From Saururus chinensis (Eukaryota; Streptophyta; Magnoliopsida; Piperales; Saururaceae), in assembly GCA_035235625.1 (NCBI GenBank), contig CP141146.1, forward strand, positions 22,066,501-22,130,500: a stretch of DNA of 64,000 nucleotides. The letters are read 5' to 3'. Under the pieces are notes generated by a model. That model saw nothing but the letters and a program-made list of their open reading frames with translations. It had not been told where the DNA came from and searched no databases. Position numbers and translations under genes: made by a program. Below, one piece after another: positions 1 to 10,699 of this stretch. Each line of letters starts with the position of its first letter. Positions within the stretch are counted from its first letter, which is position 1.

Positions 1-25
1 GGAACAAACAAAATTATGGATCATT

Positions 26-720
26 CATTTGTTTCTCTTCATTCGGTCTCTTGCACTTCGGAAGCTTTATCTTCCCTTTCTTCATCAACTCATGAAAAAG
101 GTTTTCAATTTCATTCACATCAAAAGAATATTGTCTATTCATTCTTTCTTTTAATGTTCTCTTCTTCACTTCAGCCATCTTGTCTTTCTTCTCTTGAGAT
201 GTTGCTTCAAAAGATTGAACAGAAAATGCTTCTTTCTTCTTAGTAGGCTTAGCATACTCTTTCTTTTCACCATATTTTTCAGCTTCTCATTCAAACACTA
301 ATCGCTTTGCCTCAATAACACTTCTCATGAGATCATTAAAAGTTTCTGGCTTTATAGATCCTATCTTCGATTGAATCTTTAGTTGAAGATTCAAATGACA
401 TATTTTAGTAAGATTTTTTTGAATTGTTCCATTTGGACACTTTAGTGCAAGAGCCCTCCATCTTTTTATAAAGTCGCACACTATCTCCTTTGGCCCCTGT
501 TTTGTCGAATAAAGTTGGGTCATGGAAGTAGTTGCTTCTTTATCAAAGAAATGACTCAAGAATTTGGCCTCCAAGTTTGCCCATGTTTGTACTTATTCTT
601 CTAGCAAAGTCATATACTAGTCGAATGCAGTTTCATTCATAGAAGTATTGAAAAATAGTCTAATCAGTACAACATTGTTGCCAACAAGGTTTCCAGTTAA
701 GGCCTTGATGTTGTTTTAGA
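26..720 (-). pseudogene. gag: retrotransposon gag core (Retrotrans_gag type)
   Basis: This would encode the capsid-like gag core of a Ty3/gypsy element. Positions 574-287 form an open stretch with TKQGPKEIVCDFIKRWRALALKCP, which matches the usual gag motif (T-KQ-x-E-x-V-x-DFI-RWR). It stops in frame at 284-286 after RLVFE, and the same frame then continues through a Lys/Glu-rich tail to about position 26. Upstream the frame carries two further stops (in the FD*YM and EE*VQTW contexts, about 605-640), so at least three nonsense mutations interrupt the domain. The gag family is clear. The Tat/Ogre assignment is an inference from the tail motif. Confidence 0.7.
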
Positions 721-1801
721 GAAGCTTGACCATTATAGGTTTGCAAATTTGGCTACTTAAATTTAGGTAAAAAAGCTATCTTGTCCATCCAAGCTGGGTA
801 AGGGAAATTTACTCCAGCATTTCTCAACTTGGACTCTTCTTGGATGTGTTAAAGAGCTTCTTCCATCTCTTTTCTTGATACAAGTGCTTCAAGGCTTTCT
901 CGATCCATTCCTTCATTCCCATGAGAATTGACTTCATAGAAATCACCATGATGATTAGAAGTGACTTGTTATTAACTTTGAGTTCTTGTAGCCAATGCTC
1001 CAATCATGACTTTCAATTCTTCTATCGCTTCTCTTGATCTACCATGAATTTAAAACGAGTAGAGACTTGCCCTATTTCTATGTCTTCTTTTTCTCCTGTT
1101 GTCATATGCACTCCAACTTTTTTGGATTCTAAGGAAGACAAAGTTATGGGGATAATATTGGAAGATGTAGCAATGTCCTCCACTTGAACCTCTTCTTCAT
1201 CATAATCTTCTTCATGAGGAGTGATTAAAGGGAATTCACTTATTGTAAAAGTGAATTTAGGAGACCCTGTAGAAGTCCCTACACCCCTTTCAAAGCAATT
1301 TTCATTTTATTCCTTGTGTAGTGTTGAATTGCCTTGATGACTTGTTCATCTTCTTCTTTAGAATTAACCATGTTTACTATTACAATATTAAGCTCCTTCT
1401 CCTTAGGGACCCAACATTGAGTTATTTTCAAAATTTTAGGAGAGTTTGATCTCAAATCCTCAAGTTTATTATCCAAAGATAATTTCTTCCAGCTACCACT
1501 TGATATTGATCTTGATTTTCTAAAATTCTTTCTTTCTTCTTCTTAGGGCAAGATCCATTGATGAATCAGACCCATTAGGAGAAGACAATCTTTTAAAATC
1601 TTCATGTCAAATATTCTCTTTAGGAGTTGGATGTTCTTTGCTCTCATGTTGTGAAGACTTGTTAATGTCATCATCCTTCACATTTTCACTTCTCCAACAA
1701 AACTTTGATTTGTCAAAGATAGGAAAACGACTAAATTTAGATGACTTTCTTCCTCGAAAGTGTGGTCTCTTCCCAAAGTTGTTCCCTTGATAGTTTTGTC
1801 C

Positions 1802-2470
1802 TTAAAAAAGATTGTCACACGTAGGGCATGCAAATAGTACATTTTGTCGAGACTTTATTAGGAAAGTTTCATTATAGGTAAAATCATCATCTCCCCTTTT
1901 ATAGAAAGAGTTCTCCCACCTCATACTTTTTTGTCCTCTTCTTTTCATGGACCTCCACTTTTTAGTGTTTAAATCATTATCCATAGTGTAATAGCCACCT
2001 TGTGAATCTTCATTCTCCATTGTAGGTGATTCATGCTCAAGAGCATCCCCTTTTCTCATATTGTTTCCTTTTCGCCAAGTCTTTTCTTTAAGTGGAGTTT
2101 CCACCATCATGCATGAAACATTCTCCGCCCTTGGCTTAAAAGCAAAATGCATTTTCTTCTTTCCTGGTTGGAAGGATTCACCATTTTTATGGAATATCAT
2201 GATCATGGGTCTATTCCGTCTTTTGGGCCTTTGACGCCTTAAAGATAATTTTGTCTTTATTTCTTTATTCAAATCCTCCAATAATTTAAATTTATTACTT
2301 TGTCGGAACAAAGTTGATATATGCCCTAATCGGTCCCACACTGAAGCATCATTAGGGATTGACTTCAAGAACTTGTAACTCAAGCATTTGTTCCCAAGCC
2401 TTGAAAACACACTATCACCACTCATATTTTTGCTCAAGGCTAAATGAGGGGAGGGAGTTGTTCTTGGCAT
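1802..2470 (-). CDS. gag-upstream leader reading frame of the Tat-like element
   Basis: An open frame of 222 codons with no enzyme motif that I recognise. It starts inside the last copy of the 39-residue repeat (AFSRLG-type motif), then has a VWDRLG motif, a basic stretch RRQRPKRRNR and a Lys/Arg-rich C-terminus with RSMKRRGQK. The xVFxRLG and VxDRLG motifs followed by basic residues are typical of the linker segments of Tat-lineage gag-pol proteins. There they normally lie after gag; here they lie before it. It is probably retrotransposon coding sequence rather than a host gene. The start codon is arbitrary because the frame stays related upstream. Confidence 0.4.
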   Translation of the reverse strand: MPRTTPSPHLALSKNMSGDSVFSRLGNKCLSYKFLKSIPNDASVWDRLGHISTLFRQSNKFKLLEDLNKEIKTKLSLRRQRPKRRNRPMIMIFHKNGESFQPGKKKMHFAFKPRAENVSCMMVETPLKEKTWRKGNNMRKGDALEHESPTMENEDSQGGYYTMDNDLNTKKWRSMKRRGQKSMRWENSFYKRGDDDFTYNETFLIKSRQNVLFACPTCDNLF

Positions 2471-2938
2471 TGGAGAAACATTAGTCTTTAGTTTCTTATG
2501 AGTACCAATTCAAAGCCTAAAAAATGCACTATCACCACCCAATATTTTGCCATAGGGAAATTGGGCGGAGAAAGTTGTCTTAGGCATTGAGTGAGCCTTG
2601 ATCTTTGAGTCTTCATTAGTATTATTTCCAAGCCTTGAGAACGCATTATCACCACTCAAAAGTTTTCCATATGCAAATTGAGGGGAGGAAGTTGTCCTAG
2701 GCATTGAGTGAGCCTTAGCCTTTGAGTCTTCAGGAGCATTATTTCCAAGCCTTGAGAATGCACTATCACTACTCAATATATTTCCATACTCAAATTGAGG
2801 GGAGGAAGTTATCCTAGGCATTCAGTGAGCTTTAGTCTTTGAGTCTTTATGAACATTATTTCCTAGCCTTGAGAACGCACTATTACCACTCAATATTTTG
2901 CCATAGGCAAATTAAGGGAAGGAAGTTGTCCTTGACTT
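2354..2938 (-). repeat. 117-bp coding tandem repeat (39-residue units), about five copies
   Basis: Successive units begin with MPRITSSPQF at 2,821, MPRTTSSPQF at 2,704, MPKTTFSAQF at 2,587 and MPRTTPSPHL at 2,470, exactly 117 bp apart, with a further diverged unit upstream to about 2,938. Each unit carries a GDxAFSRLGN motif and most end in a SKxKAHS-like linker. Because 117 is a multiple of three, the array keeps the frame, so the expansion probably arose while the protein was still under selection. Confidence 0.8.
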
Positions 2939-2945
2939 TGGAGTA

Positions 2946-3368
2946 TAAGCTCTAGCCCTCTTCTTGAGGAGTGTGAAAGTAAAAAAACTTGAAAATTCCC
3001 TCCTACCCATACTACCCACACTATTTAATAGGCACAACAAGTTGCTGGCCATGTGAGCCGTGTCAACATGTGATTTTTCTTATTATTTTGAATTGTTTTT
3101 TTCTTTTTTAAAAACATTCAAAATTTCAAAATGCTATTTTTACCCCAAAGTCCAATACACGCATTCTTAGTATTGTTTAGCTTGTATCAGTGAGCTCTAA
3201 GAAACTACACCCCACATGAATAGATTATCCCACATTTTCCAAGTGTATCCCACCCATGTGATGCATTTCTCAAGGTTAAAACTTACAACCCTAATGTCCG
3301 TTTGCGCAGTTCAAGACCCATTATGCTCATTTTTTCAAAGCTCTATCACATCTTTAACAAACCTTAAT
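2946..3368. other. no recognisable gene; transposon flank
   Basis: AT-rich sequence with short T runs. I see no coding signal or clear repeat boundary. It probably belongs to the untranslated leader of the Tat-like element or to the remnant next to it. Confidence 0.4.
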
Positions 3369-4159
3369 GTAACACCTAAGAATTTTCAACGCATCTTAAA
3401 AATTCACAAATTGTTTTGTAATATAACTGCTATAAATCGGGAAAATGACAAAATCTAATACTTGAAAACAATCTTATAATTGAAAACATCATATAACCAT
3501 TTTTATCATATAAATATTTATTTTTCAATCATTGTACGGCTAAACCAAACATTCTTAGGCATGACTCAAAAATAAACGTACAAAATAAATTGCCATTATT
3601 ATTGGCTTAAACACAAATCCATCTTAGGCATCACTGAGTACAAGTCCCATAAAAAGTCCAAAGGCTAAACCAATATACAAGTCCAAAAGTACAAACATTT
3701 TAATTTTCATCTCACCCAATACATCATATCGTGGAAAATTAAAAAAGACTCGTAGTGAGTCAAGGGTATACTTGAGCCAATGGAATTGAACTACCCATGA
3801 AAACAAGTGTCCATCTCTAGGAGCTCTCCATCAAAACCTGCAAAAGCCTCCATAATATATGGGCCTAAAAAGATGGTGAAAATTATTATTTTCATACTTA
3901 GTAGGAGAGTTCTAAACTTCTAATCAGTGAACTATGTATGTCCATATATAGATGTGTTCATGAAACTCTAACATGAAGCATAAAGGCATACAATCACATC
4001 AGAGTCACATAATATAATAATCACGCACAAACATGGGCTATCTTACCATTCTCACACTTGCTCTTACACTTACAATATTACTTGTAGGAACATACGTTTA
4101 CTTATGTCTGTATTGGCTTATTGTCATGATCAAATTGCCATTAATGGGTATTTTGAGTC

Positions 4160-5230
4160 CATTTACAGTCTGATGAATTATTTCTAAAGGTGGAACTAAT
4201 GGAAGACTCAAATCCGTGTTTTTGACATGTAAAAACATGTATACATATCGCATTCACACACTTTAGGGTAAAAAAAACCTTAGGTAAAAGAATGGTGAGG
4301 ATTGGAGACTTAAATATTGAAATCTAAAAATCTAGTCAAAATGATCGATCGTTGATGAACTGTAGTAGAATCTCCGAAAACTATATGAGTGATTGATCAC
4401 TTCTGTGAATGATATATCGACACCCGAAAATGCTCTTTATTAAACTAAGCCGAGAGTTTAACGATCAATTGAGCGGTAGGTTGCCTAAATTAAACTTTTT
4501 CAATTTTTAGATTACTAGTTGGAGTCTTATTCCTTTAGGACTTGGGAGTCTATATAAAAGGATTGGGACGTGATGGAGAAAGAGAAAAGACCTAGAAAAC
4601 CTAAAGAGCTTGTGTGGAGTTGCTCTAATGAAGTTTTAAAAGAGTTATCTTCTATAATGAGAAAATATCTACCATAAATCAAAAAGAGTAATTATAAATG
4701 AGATGAGAGCACAAAAATACATGTGAGACATGGTGTTTGTTGAAGATTGTTGCTGAAAAGATTAAGAGATTAGAATATTTATTCCAAAGGAGGAGATGAG
4801 AGATCTACTTTGATCAAAGAACACAAAGGAGGAGAAGATCAAGCTATGGCTAGTAAAAAACAAGGAGTGGTTGATTCAAAATTTAAAAGTGGTGTGGAGA
4901 ACCAACTGTTTGAAGAAAAGAAGAGTCTTTTGCCTTTGTAATAAGTAATTAAGTAATCTTAGATTCATATAGTGCATAGTTGATTTGAGATGAGTGTATC
5001 ATGGTTTTTCCCTTATTGGGTTTCCACATAAAAATTTTTGTGTGTTTGTTTGTTGATTTGATTACAAAATTCTCATAATAACACATTGGAATTAGGCACA
5101 TTAATTTAAACAAAATTTGTGCTTATTTTGTTTAAAAGGGGAAGATAAATCTTGTGACTTATTTGTGAGTTAGAGGCACTTTTATTTTACTTGGTTTGTC
5201 TATGCCACACACATAGCTCACAAACCAACA
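4160..5230 (+). mobile_element. copia-like LTR (family E, copy 1)
   Basis: It contains a plus-strand TATA box (TATATAAAAG at 4,551) followed by a purine-rich leader (agagaaaagacctagaaaac), and ends in a region with GGGTTTCCACATAAAA, an arrangement typical of Ty1/copia LTRs. It is recognisably the same family as 54,600-55,140 (plus) and 53,390-54,550 (minus), sharing AAGCCGAGAGTTTA and the GATCGATTG-type words. The exact ends are not resolved. Confidence 0.5.
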
Positions 5231-5905
5231 TTACTCGTACAATTCTTACAAGTACAGTCTTACTCATACCATTTTACTCAAATTCTTACTCTTACAGTCT
5301 TGCTTATAAACATACACTTATAGTCTTGCTCAGAATTTCATAAACTTACTCAGAAAGTTACATACTTACTCATATAATCATACACATATTGAAGCTCATT
5401 ACAATTAATAAGCTTTATCGTCAAAATGGAGAGGAATGTCACTGGGGCATCACCTTAACCTCCAGGGAGTAACTAGACGTCATGGGCTTTTCTAAAGTTA
5501 AGGCACATTTATGCGCATGGGGCACAAGATCAAATAGGTAAGAGTAGATCCATGATACTACTTACTTGTCCGTGCAAACGGCCACACTCGGGGGGACATA
5601 TAGTGCCAACTAAGGGTGGAAATCATACAATGTCACACTTGGGCAAGAATTTTATAGTGCCACATAGGGCCAGAATCATACAATGACATATCTATGCAGA
5701 AAAATCATAAAACGCTCTCAATAGAGCATAAAATGTATGGGATTACATACAACACCAAGACAAGATAAAAAATATACATTACTCTCAACAGAGAATTAAA
5801 TGTATGGGCTTAAATACAACACAAAGACAACATCCTATGACATAAACATCATGGCAAGACATGAAAAATGCTCAACCGACTAATCATTGGCTAGCTCAAA
5901 TACGA
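5225..5905. repeat. degenerate short repeats inside LTR sequence
   Basis: Between 5,225 and 5,400 the motif CTTACTCATAC / AGTCTTGCTCA recurs irregularly. Between 5,640 and 5,830 two blocks built on CTCTCAA(T/C)AGAG...AAATGTATGGG...TACAACAC repeat. These look like internal subrepeats of the surrounding LTR rather than a separate element. Confidence 0.4.
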
Positions 5906-6844
5906 AATTTAATCCATCAAAACCCTCATATCTCAAAATAACAAAATTAACATATTAGCTTTGTTTACAATTCAAGTTTGGATTAAGTAATTTATGTTTG
6001 TATAATTATGTCAAGAAACTTTTTGTCTTGTAGTCTTCCACTGACCAATCCAAAGTTGAGCCTATTCCAAAACTCAAGTCCATCAGGGCAATAAACTTCA
6101 CTTAATCCATCCATCTCACAACTATAACTCATCATACAACATATCCCTACATATTCATACATTCCCTGTCATCCACCTTATGGCCAAAATAAGTTATCAA
6201 CTAATACCTTACTTATTAGTCTTACTTTCTATTAGGGGATTTTGTTTGGTTCCCTAAGAACGAGACAAGATAAGAGATAGGATGATCCATTCCTTGTAAG
6301 AGATTGAGAATAAACTTTTTTTTATATTGTAGGATGACCCTCTCTTGGCCAATCGCTACTACTCCTTAATATTTAGGATAGAGTAGTAGTAATTAACCAA
6401 TTTCTCAATGGCAAAAAATAAAAATAAATTGGAAGTGGAGAAATGATAAGAATATTGAAATTGTCAAAATATGACTATAAGTATTAAAAAATAAAGAACA
6501 TAAGGAAAATAAAAGATCACATGTAAGAACTCATCATTTCTACGCCTTGTTGTCTTTAAGCTTGAGAATCTTCCTTCCTTTGCCTTGTGCAATTTTTCCT
6601 ACTTCGAACTCCTTACAAACTCCTTGGGATTGAAAGAATGATTTCTTGCAAACTCCTTGGAATTGAAATGATGCTTTGAGAAAGAGATCTTTGAAGGACT
6701 TGGTAAATAAGCTTTCTTCTTAGACTCTTCTTCTTTTCTTGGTGGAATGTTTTACTTTTGTTGTTTCTTTGGAATGGAGAGTTTTGGACTTTGTGAATAC
6801 TTCTTAGACTTGATAGTCAAGAGCCCCTTTCTATGAAAAGAATG

Positions 6845-6857
6845 GGGTATTTATAGT
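6845..6857 (-). promoter_or_regulatory. TATA box of minus-strand LTR
   Basis: On the minus strand CACTATAAATACCCC is followed about 30 bp later by a GGGGCTCTTGACTATC leader. This is a good plant TATA context and is best explained as the promoter of the surrounding LTR. Confidence 0.45.
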
Positions 6858-7384
6858 GTTAGGATTGTGTTATGGATAAAGTAGTGAGAGTGGGTGGTGT
6901 AGTTTGTGGGAAGTGGGGAGTGAATTAGTAGAGTAATTGGTGGTAAGTGATTAGTGGAGTAATTGGTAAGAAGTGAGTAAGTGGGGTAGTAGGGAGACTA
7001 CTTGGCATGTGGTAGTGGTTTAACTTGGTCTTTTCCCTACTCTTTCACTTTATTTATTTTTTAACATGAGTAACTAGCCAAAGAAGTTTTGACTTAGTCT
7101 TCTAAATATATAATACCCTTTTTAAAAAAAAAATTAATTTCATTAGCCAAGTGGATATTTTTTAAAAGTGTAGGGGCCCACTATATATGGAGACTTAACT
7201 AATTTTCCTTCCTTAGTTTCTTTGGTGCACCATGCATCTTTTTTCTTTTATTATTAATTTTTTTGTTTTTCTTAATTACATAACTAGCCTTAGGAGGTGG
7301 GTCTTAATATCATCATTTAGACTTTATGATTTATTTTAAAGTCTATTCTTTGTGTGAGACTTATATGGGGTCTCATATTTCAAT

Positions 7385-7785
7385 TTGGCTAATTTGATAT
7401 GGGACCTATTATGGTTTCACTTAGCCCTTTGTAATTTTAATTTGATACCTAATTTGATGTGGGACCCATGAAGGTTTCACTTAGCCTTTTGTAATTTTGA
7501 TTTATGATTTGATGACTAATTTAATGTGGAACCCATGGAGGACTCACTTAGCCTTTAGTGATTTTAATTTAATGGCTAATTTGACTTGGGACTCATGGGG
7601 GTCTTACTTAGCATTTTGTAATTTTAATTTAATGGCTAATTTGATGTGGGACCCATGGGGGTTTCACTTAGCCTTTTGTAATTTTAATTTAATGGTTAAT
7701 TTGATGTGGGGCCCATGGGGTCTCACTTAGCCTTTTGTAATTTTAATTTAATGTGGGACCCGTAGGGGTTTCACCTAAATTTTTT
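7385..7785. repeat. minisatellite, about 60-66 bp unit, six to seven copies
   Basis: The unit is roughly GGCTAATTTGATGTGGGACC plus CATGGGGGTTTCACTTAGCC plus TTTTGTAATTTTAATTTAAT. Copies are 80-95 percent alike by eye, the last ones almost identical. The 77-codon open frame across it (repeating NLMANLMWDPWG) follows simply from the repeat and is not a gene. It lies on the U3 side of the TATA box at 6,845. Confidence 0.85.
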
Positions 7786-8060
7786 TCTTGTTATAAGTTT
7801 CATCTTATTCTTACATGTGTAGGATATAACTCAACTTCTTCTTATCTTTTTTAGACTTTGTCCACTTTGGAGTTAGTCAAGCTTCAAAATTTTGGACAAA
7901 GTCTCTTTTGACTCTCTCTTCCTTTCTTTTTTTTCTTTTTAAAATTTCAACACTTTCCAACTTCATTATATGTACGTTATGCTTATACAATTATATTGTG
8001 CACTCTTATTATCTTACAAACCCCCATAAAAGCTTGAAAACCCAAAGTCTGCTTACTTAC

Positions 8061-10694
8061 TGAACCCCCAACATATTTTCTAATCCAATCCACACTAATC
8101 CAATACAATCCAATCATCGCCCATCAAACTTACATCCTTCGTCTCCCGACATACATTTATAGATACATATCAAATTCATGTAAAACCCCTCTGTCACAAC
8201 TTACTGTCCCATGCACATTCCCACATTCATCACACATGTGCATAGCCATTATACATATGTATATCCATTACACATATGTATAACATACACATAATTCATC
8301 ATACTTATGCATCACATATCTGTAATTCAACATATAGCTTACCAACTTACTTGCTAGTCATTACTAGCATATAAATATTCCACATACATAGCACATACTC
8401 ATAGCCAACATGCACGTCATATGCATAAACAAACATATTATAATTTGTTGTCTTTCCCTCTTACATCATAAAATCAAATCATCATTTAAAATCAAAAGTA
8501 TTAAATCACATAATGCTAGCATGCTACTAAGACAGGTGGAGATGGACCAAGGGAGGCTTGACCTCCATGGTGGTGCACTAGGGTGGCAAGGAGAAGGACC
8601 GTACCAAAAAAAATGACAAGTAAGACCAAAAGGCTAGCTGGAGGTTGGAAGGCAGCTAAGAAGCATTGGCCAACCATAAGACACCATATCAGCTGTGAAC
8701 AACACCCAATGGCGACAATTTTGCATTGTCAATGTCCATCAAGAGGAGCGGAGGGCTTGGGTATGTGCTAGAGGATGGAAGAGAGATGGAGGAGGGCTCT
8801 CGTGATCAACTCTAGTCAGTAGCAATGCCAGTTGATGGTCAGTTAATGCAAAAGCAGTGCCTAAGCCCTGAAACTCACATGTGGCCACATGCACACATGA
8901 CAAAAGGGCCACCTAAAGGGGAGAGGGACTAGACTGTGGAGCCCAAGTCCCAAAGGGGGGACAGAGCTAGGGCTAGGAGGTGATGACTGACCGAAGCAAC
9001 AACATTGTTAATCGCTACCCACAACCAAAACAATTGGTGTGGGTGGTAGAGGGCAAGGGGAAAGCGGACTGTTCAGGGTGGAGAAGGCCAAGAAGCTTTC
9101 GAGGCTGCCCCTTGCCTTTGCTGGCCTGAGGCAAAGCTAAAGGGGCATACTGGAGATTGACAACCCAGTGGAAGCCATCAAAACAAAACATGAGAAGAGG
9201 GAGTTGCTAGCCTCGGTGTGGCTCATTACGGAGAAGATGAGCAAAACAGGGCCAACAAGTGGAGAGAGGATAGGACAGGTGGCCTCCCGCCGTCATTGGT
9301 ACGGGGCGAAAGCCCACAACAACCGAATGACATGTGGCTCATCGATGGAGGTAGCCAGAGACGCACTTAGAGGCATCCCTCTGGCTCGGGCAAAAGGAAA
9401 GAGCGGAGGTGCAGGGGGAAACATAGGAGAAGAATGAGAAGTGGATGTCGGTGGCTCTAGCCAGCTTTGCTATGGCCCTAGCTGTCGAGCGAGTTGGGTC
9501 TGGTGGAGGACCGTGGTAAATGGTGGCAACAATCCTCTAGTTTCCCAAAACACACCAAGAATAGAGAAAAAATAGGGGAGATTGGGGGAGGGGCCACCCA
9601 ATTCATGTGGATAAGGTGGAGCCGGACCGAGGGAGGCTTGACCTCGCCATCGTCGGGTCAGGACGAAGCCCACGACAATCGTCTGACCACTACTGCCCAG
9701 CGCCAATGGTGATAAAACCGAGAATAGGTGGGGGTGCCTACCCGTGTGAGGCGGAGCAGAAGTGAAGGTGAGACAGAGTCGGGATAGGCGAGATGGAGTC
9801 AGGAGCAGAGGTATCTCGCTATTTCTGGCCTAGGGTGGAGCTGTCCAAAGGATAATGTCGGCCTTGACTCTCCACCGGCAATCACTGAGGAATCAAAACA
9901 GAGAAGGGGGAGGGTTTTCCGCTTTTTCCTGGCTGGGGAGAAGGGCTGGCTGGGGGGTGATCTTGTCATCGTTGGCCCTAGGTCGGACGAATGGTTGCCT
10001 ACCGAAGCTCATCGTCTGGCACTGCCGCAATCAGAGGATGAGAGAAGAGAAGTTGGTTTCCAGCAGTTTCTAGCTCGGGCTCGGAAGCCCAATCCTTTAA
10101 CCATTTTTTTTTCATTTCTCTTTTCCTTTCTCTCTCTTAGGGATGCCACTCGGGTGGGGTATATGGTAAAACCCGACCCGACCCTAATGGGTCGGGTTTG
10201 GTTTTTAATATTCAATCTGAATAGCTACTCGGGTCGGGTTTAGGTTTTAGGTGATCGAACCCAGATAAATTATAAATATAAATTTTAATACTATTTTTTT
10301 AAAATAAAAATAATTGAAAAAATATTTTTCAATTCTAAACAGGTCAAATGGGTCAGGTTCGGGTTGGGTCTATTCGGGTCGGGTTCAGGTTAGAGTTTCT
10401 TTAAGTGGTATTGGGTTCGGGTTTGGAAAAAAACTCGACTCGACAACATCCCTACTCTCCCTCTCTCCTTTTCTTCTCATTCGTCTTTTGTTTTTCTTTC
10501 TTTTTCATATCGGAAACTCTTGTGGTGCATTAAGGCCCATGGGCTACGATTGAACCTCATACCCAACCTACAGGTGTAAATACGGGGTGAAATATGAAAC
10601 ATCAGTATGCGAAGCATCGAATTTCCCCTGCAGAAAATGAACTAAAAAATAGCAGAAAGGTCACAAAAACTGCAAAAAGTTCAAGGATATTACA
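8061..10694 (-). mobile_element. solo LTR (family D) with CTTAC target duplication
   Basis: On the minus strand the element reads TGTAATATCC...GGGGGTTCA, with TG/CA ends. The flanks are identical: CTTAC at 8,056-8,060 and at 10,695-10,699. No internal coding region is present, so it is best read as a solo LTR of about 2.6 kb (2.3 kb without the MITE nested at 10,138-10,454). The middle (8,530-10,080) is unusually GC-rich for this window and yields many short open frames on both strands, none of which resembles a protein. Confidence 0.8.
10138..10454. mobile_element. hAT-type MITE rich in CGGGT motifs
   Basis: The ends are TAGGGATGCCACTCGGGT and, on the other strand, TAGGGATGTTGTCGAGTCGAG, an imperfect terminal inverted repeat. 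The flanks are CTCTCTCT (10,130-10,137) and CTCTCCCT (10,455-10,462), an 8-bp duplication with one mismatch, as expected for hAT elements. The body holds repeated CGGGTCGGGTT words. It sits in the CT-rich part of the solo LTR. The duplication lies in a simple CT tract, so the size of the match is somewhat less telling. Confidence 0.65.
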
Positions 10695-10699
10695 CTTAC

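Larger units (their letters stand above)
1..2945 (-). mobile_element. Ty3/gypsy Tat/Ogre-like element, gag half (decayed)
   Basis: The minus strand reads as one degenerate polyprotein region running from about 2,945 down to the window edge. In order it holds a tandem-repeat leader, a basic linker, an N-terminal gag part (about 1,100-720, with recognisable NFPYPAWMDK-like words) and the gag core with its C-terminal tail (720-26). Protease and pol would lie beyond position 1. Stop codons and frame changes break it throughout, so it is not functional. The lineage call rests on the gag tail, which ends with the Tat/Ogre-type KERM...LPKCKRPNEEKQMNDP arrangement. No LTR is attached inside the window with certainty. 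Confidence 0.7.
3369..8055 (-). mobile_element. probable long LTR fragment(s), minus orientation
   Basis: TGTAACACCTAAGAATTTTC at 3,369 resembles an LTR terminus, and a minus-strand TATA box (CACTATAAATACC) lies at 6,845-6,857 with a minisatellite on its upstream (U3) side at 7,385-7,785. These fit one long minus-strand LTR interrupted by the copia-like LTR at about 4,160-5,230. Similar Ser/Thr-poor, CTTACTCATAC-rich sequence lies on both sides of that insert (4,040-4,110 and 5,230-5,400). I could not find a matching target duplication, so the outer ends are uncertain. No coding sequence is seen. Confidence 0.35.

Noticed and set aside
7497..7730. 77-codon plus frame with repeated NLMANLMWDPWG
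   Set aside because: It is a read-through of the 60-66-bp minisatellite. The unit happens to lack stops in this frame, and there is no other protein evidence.
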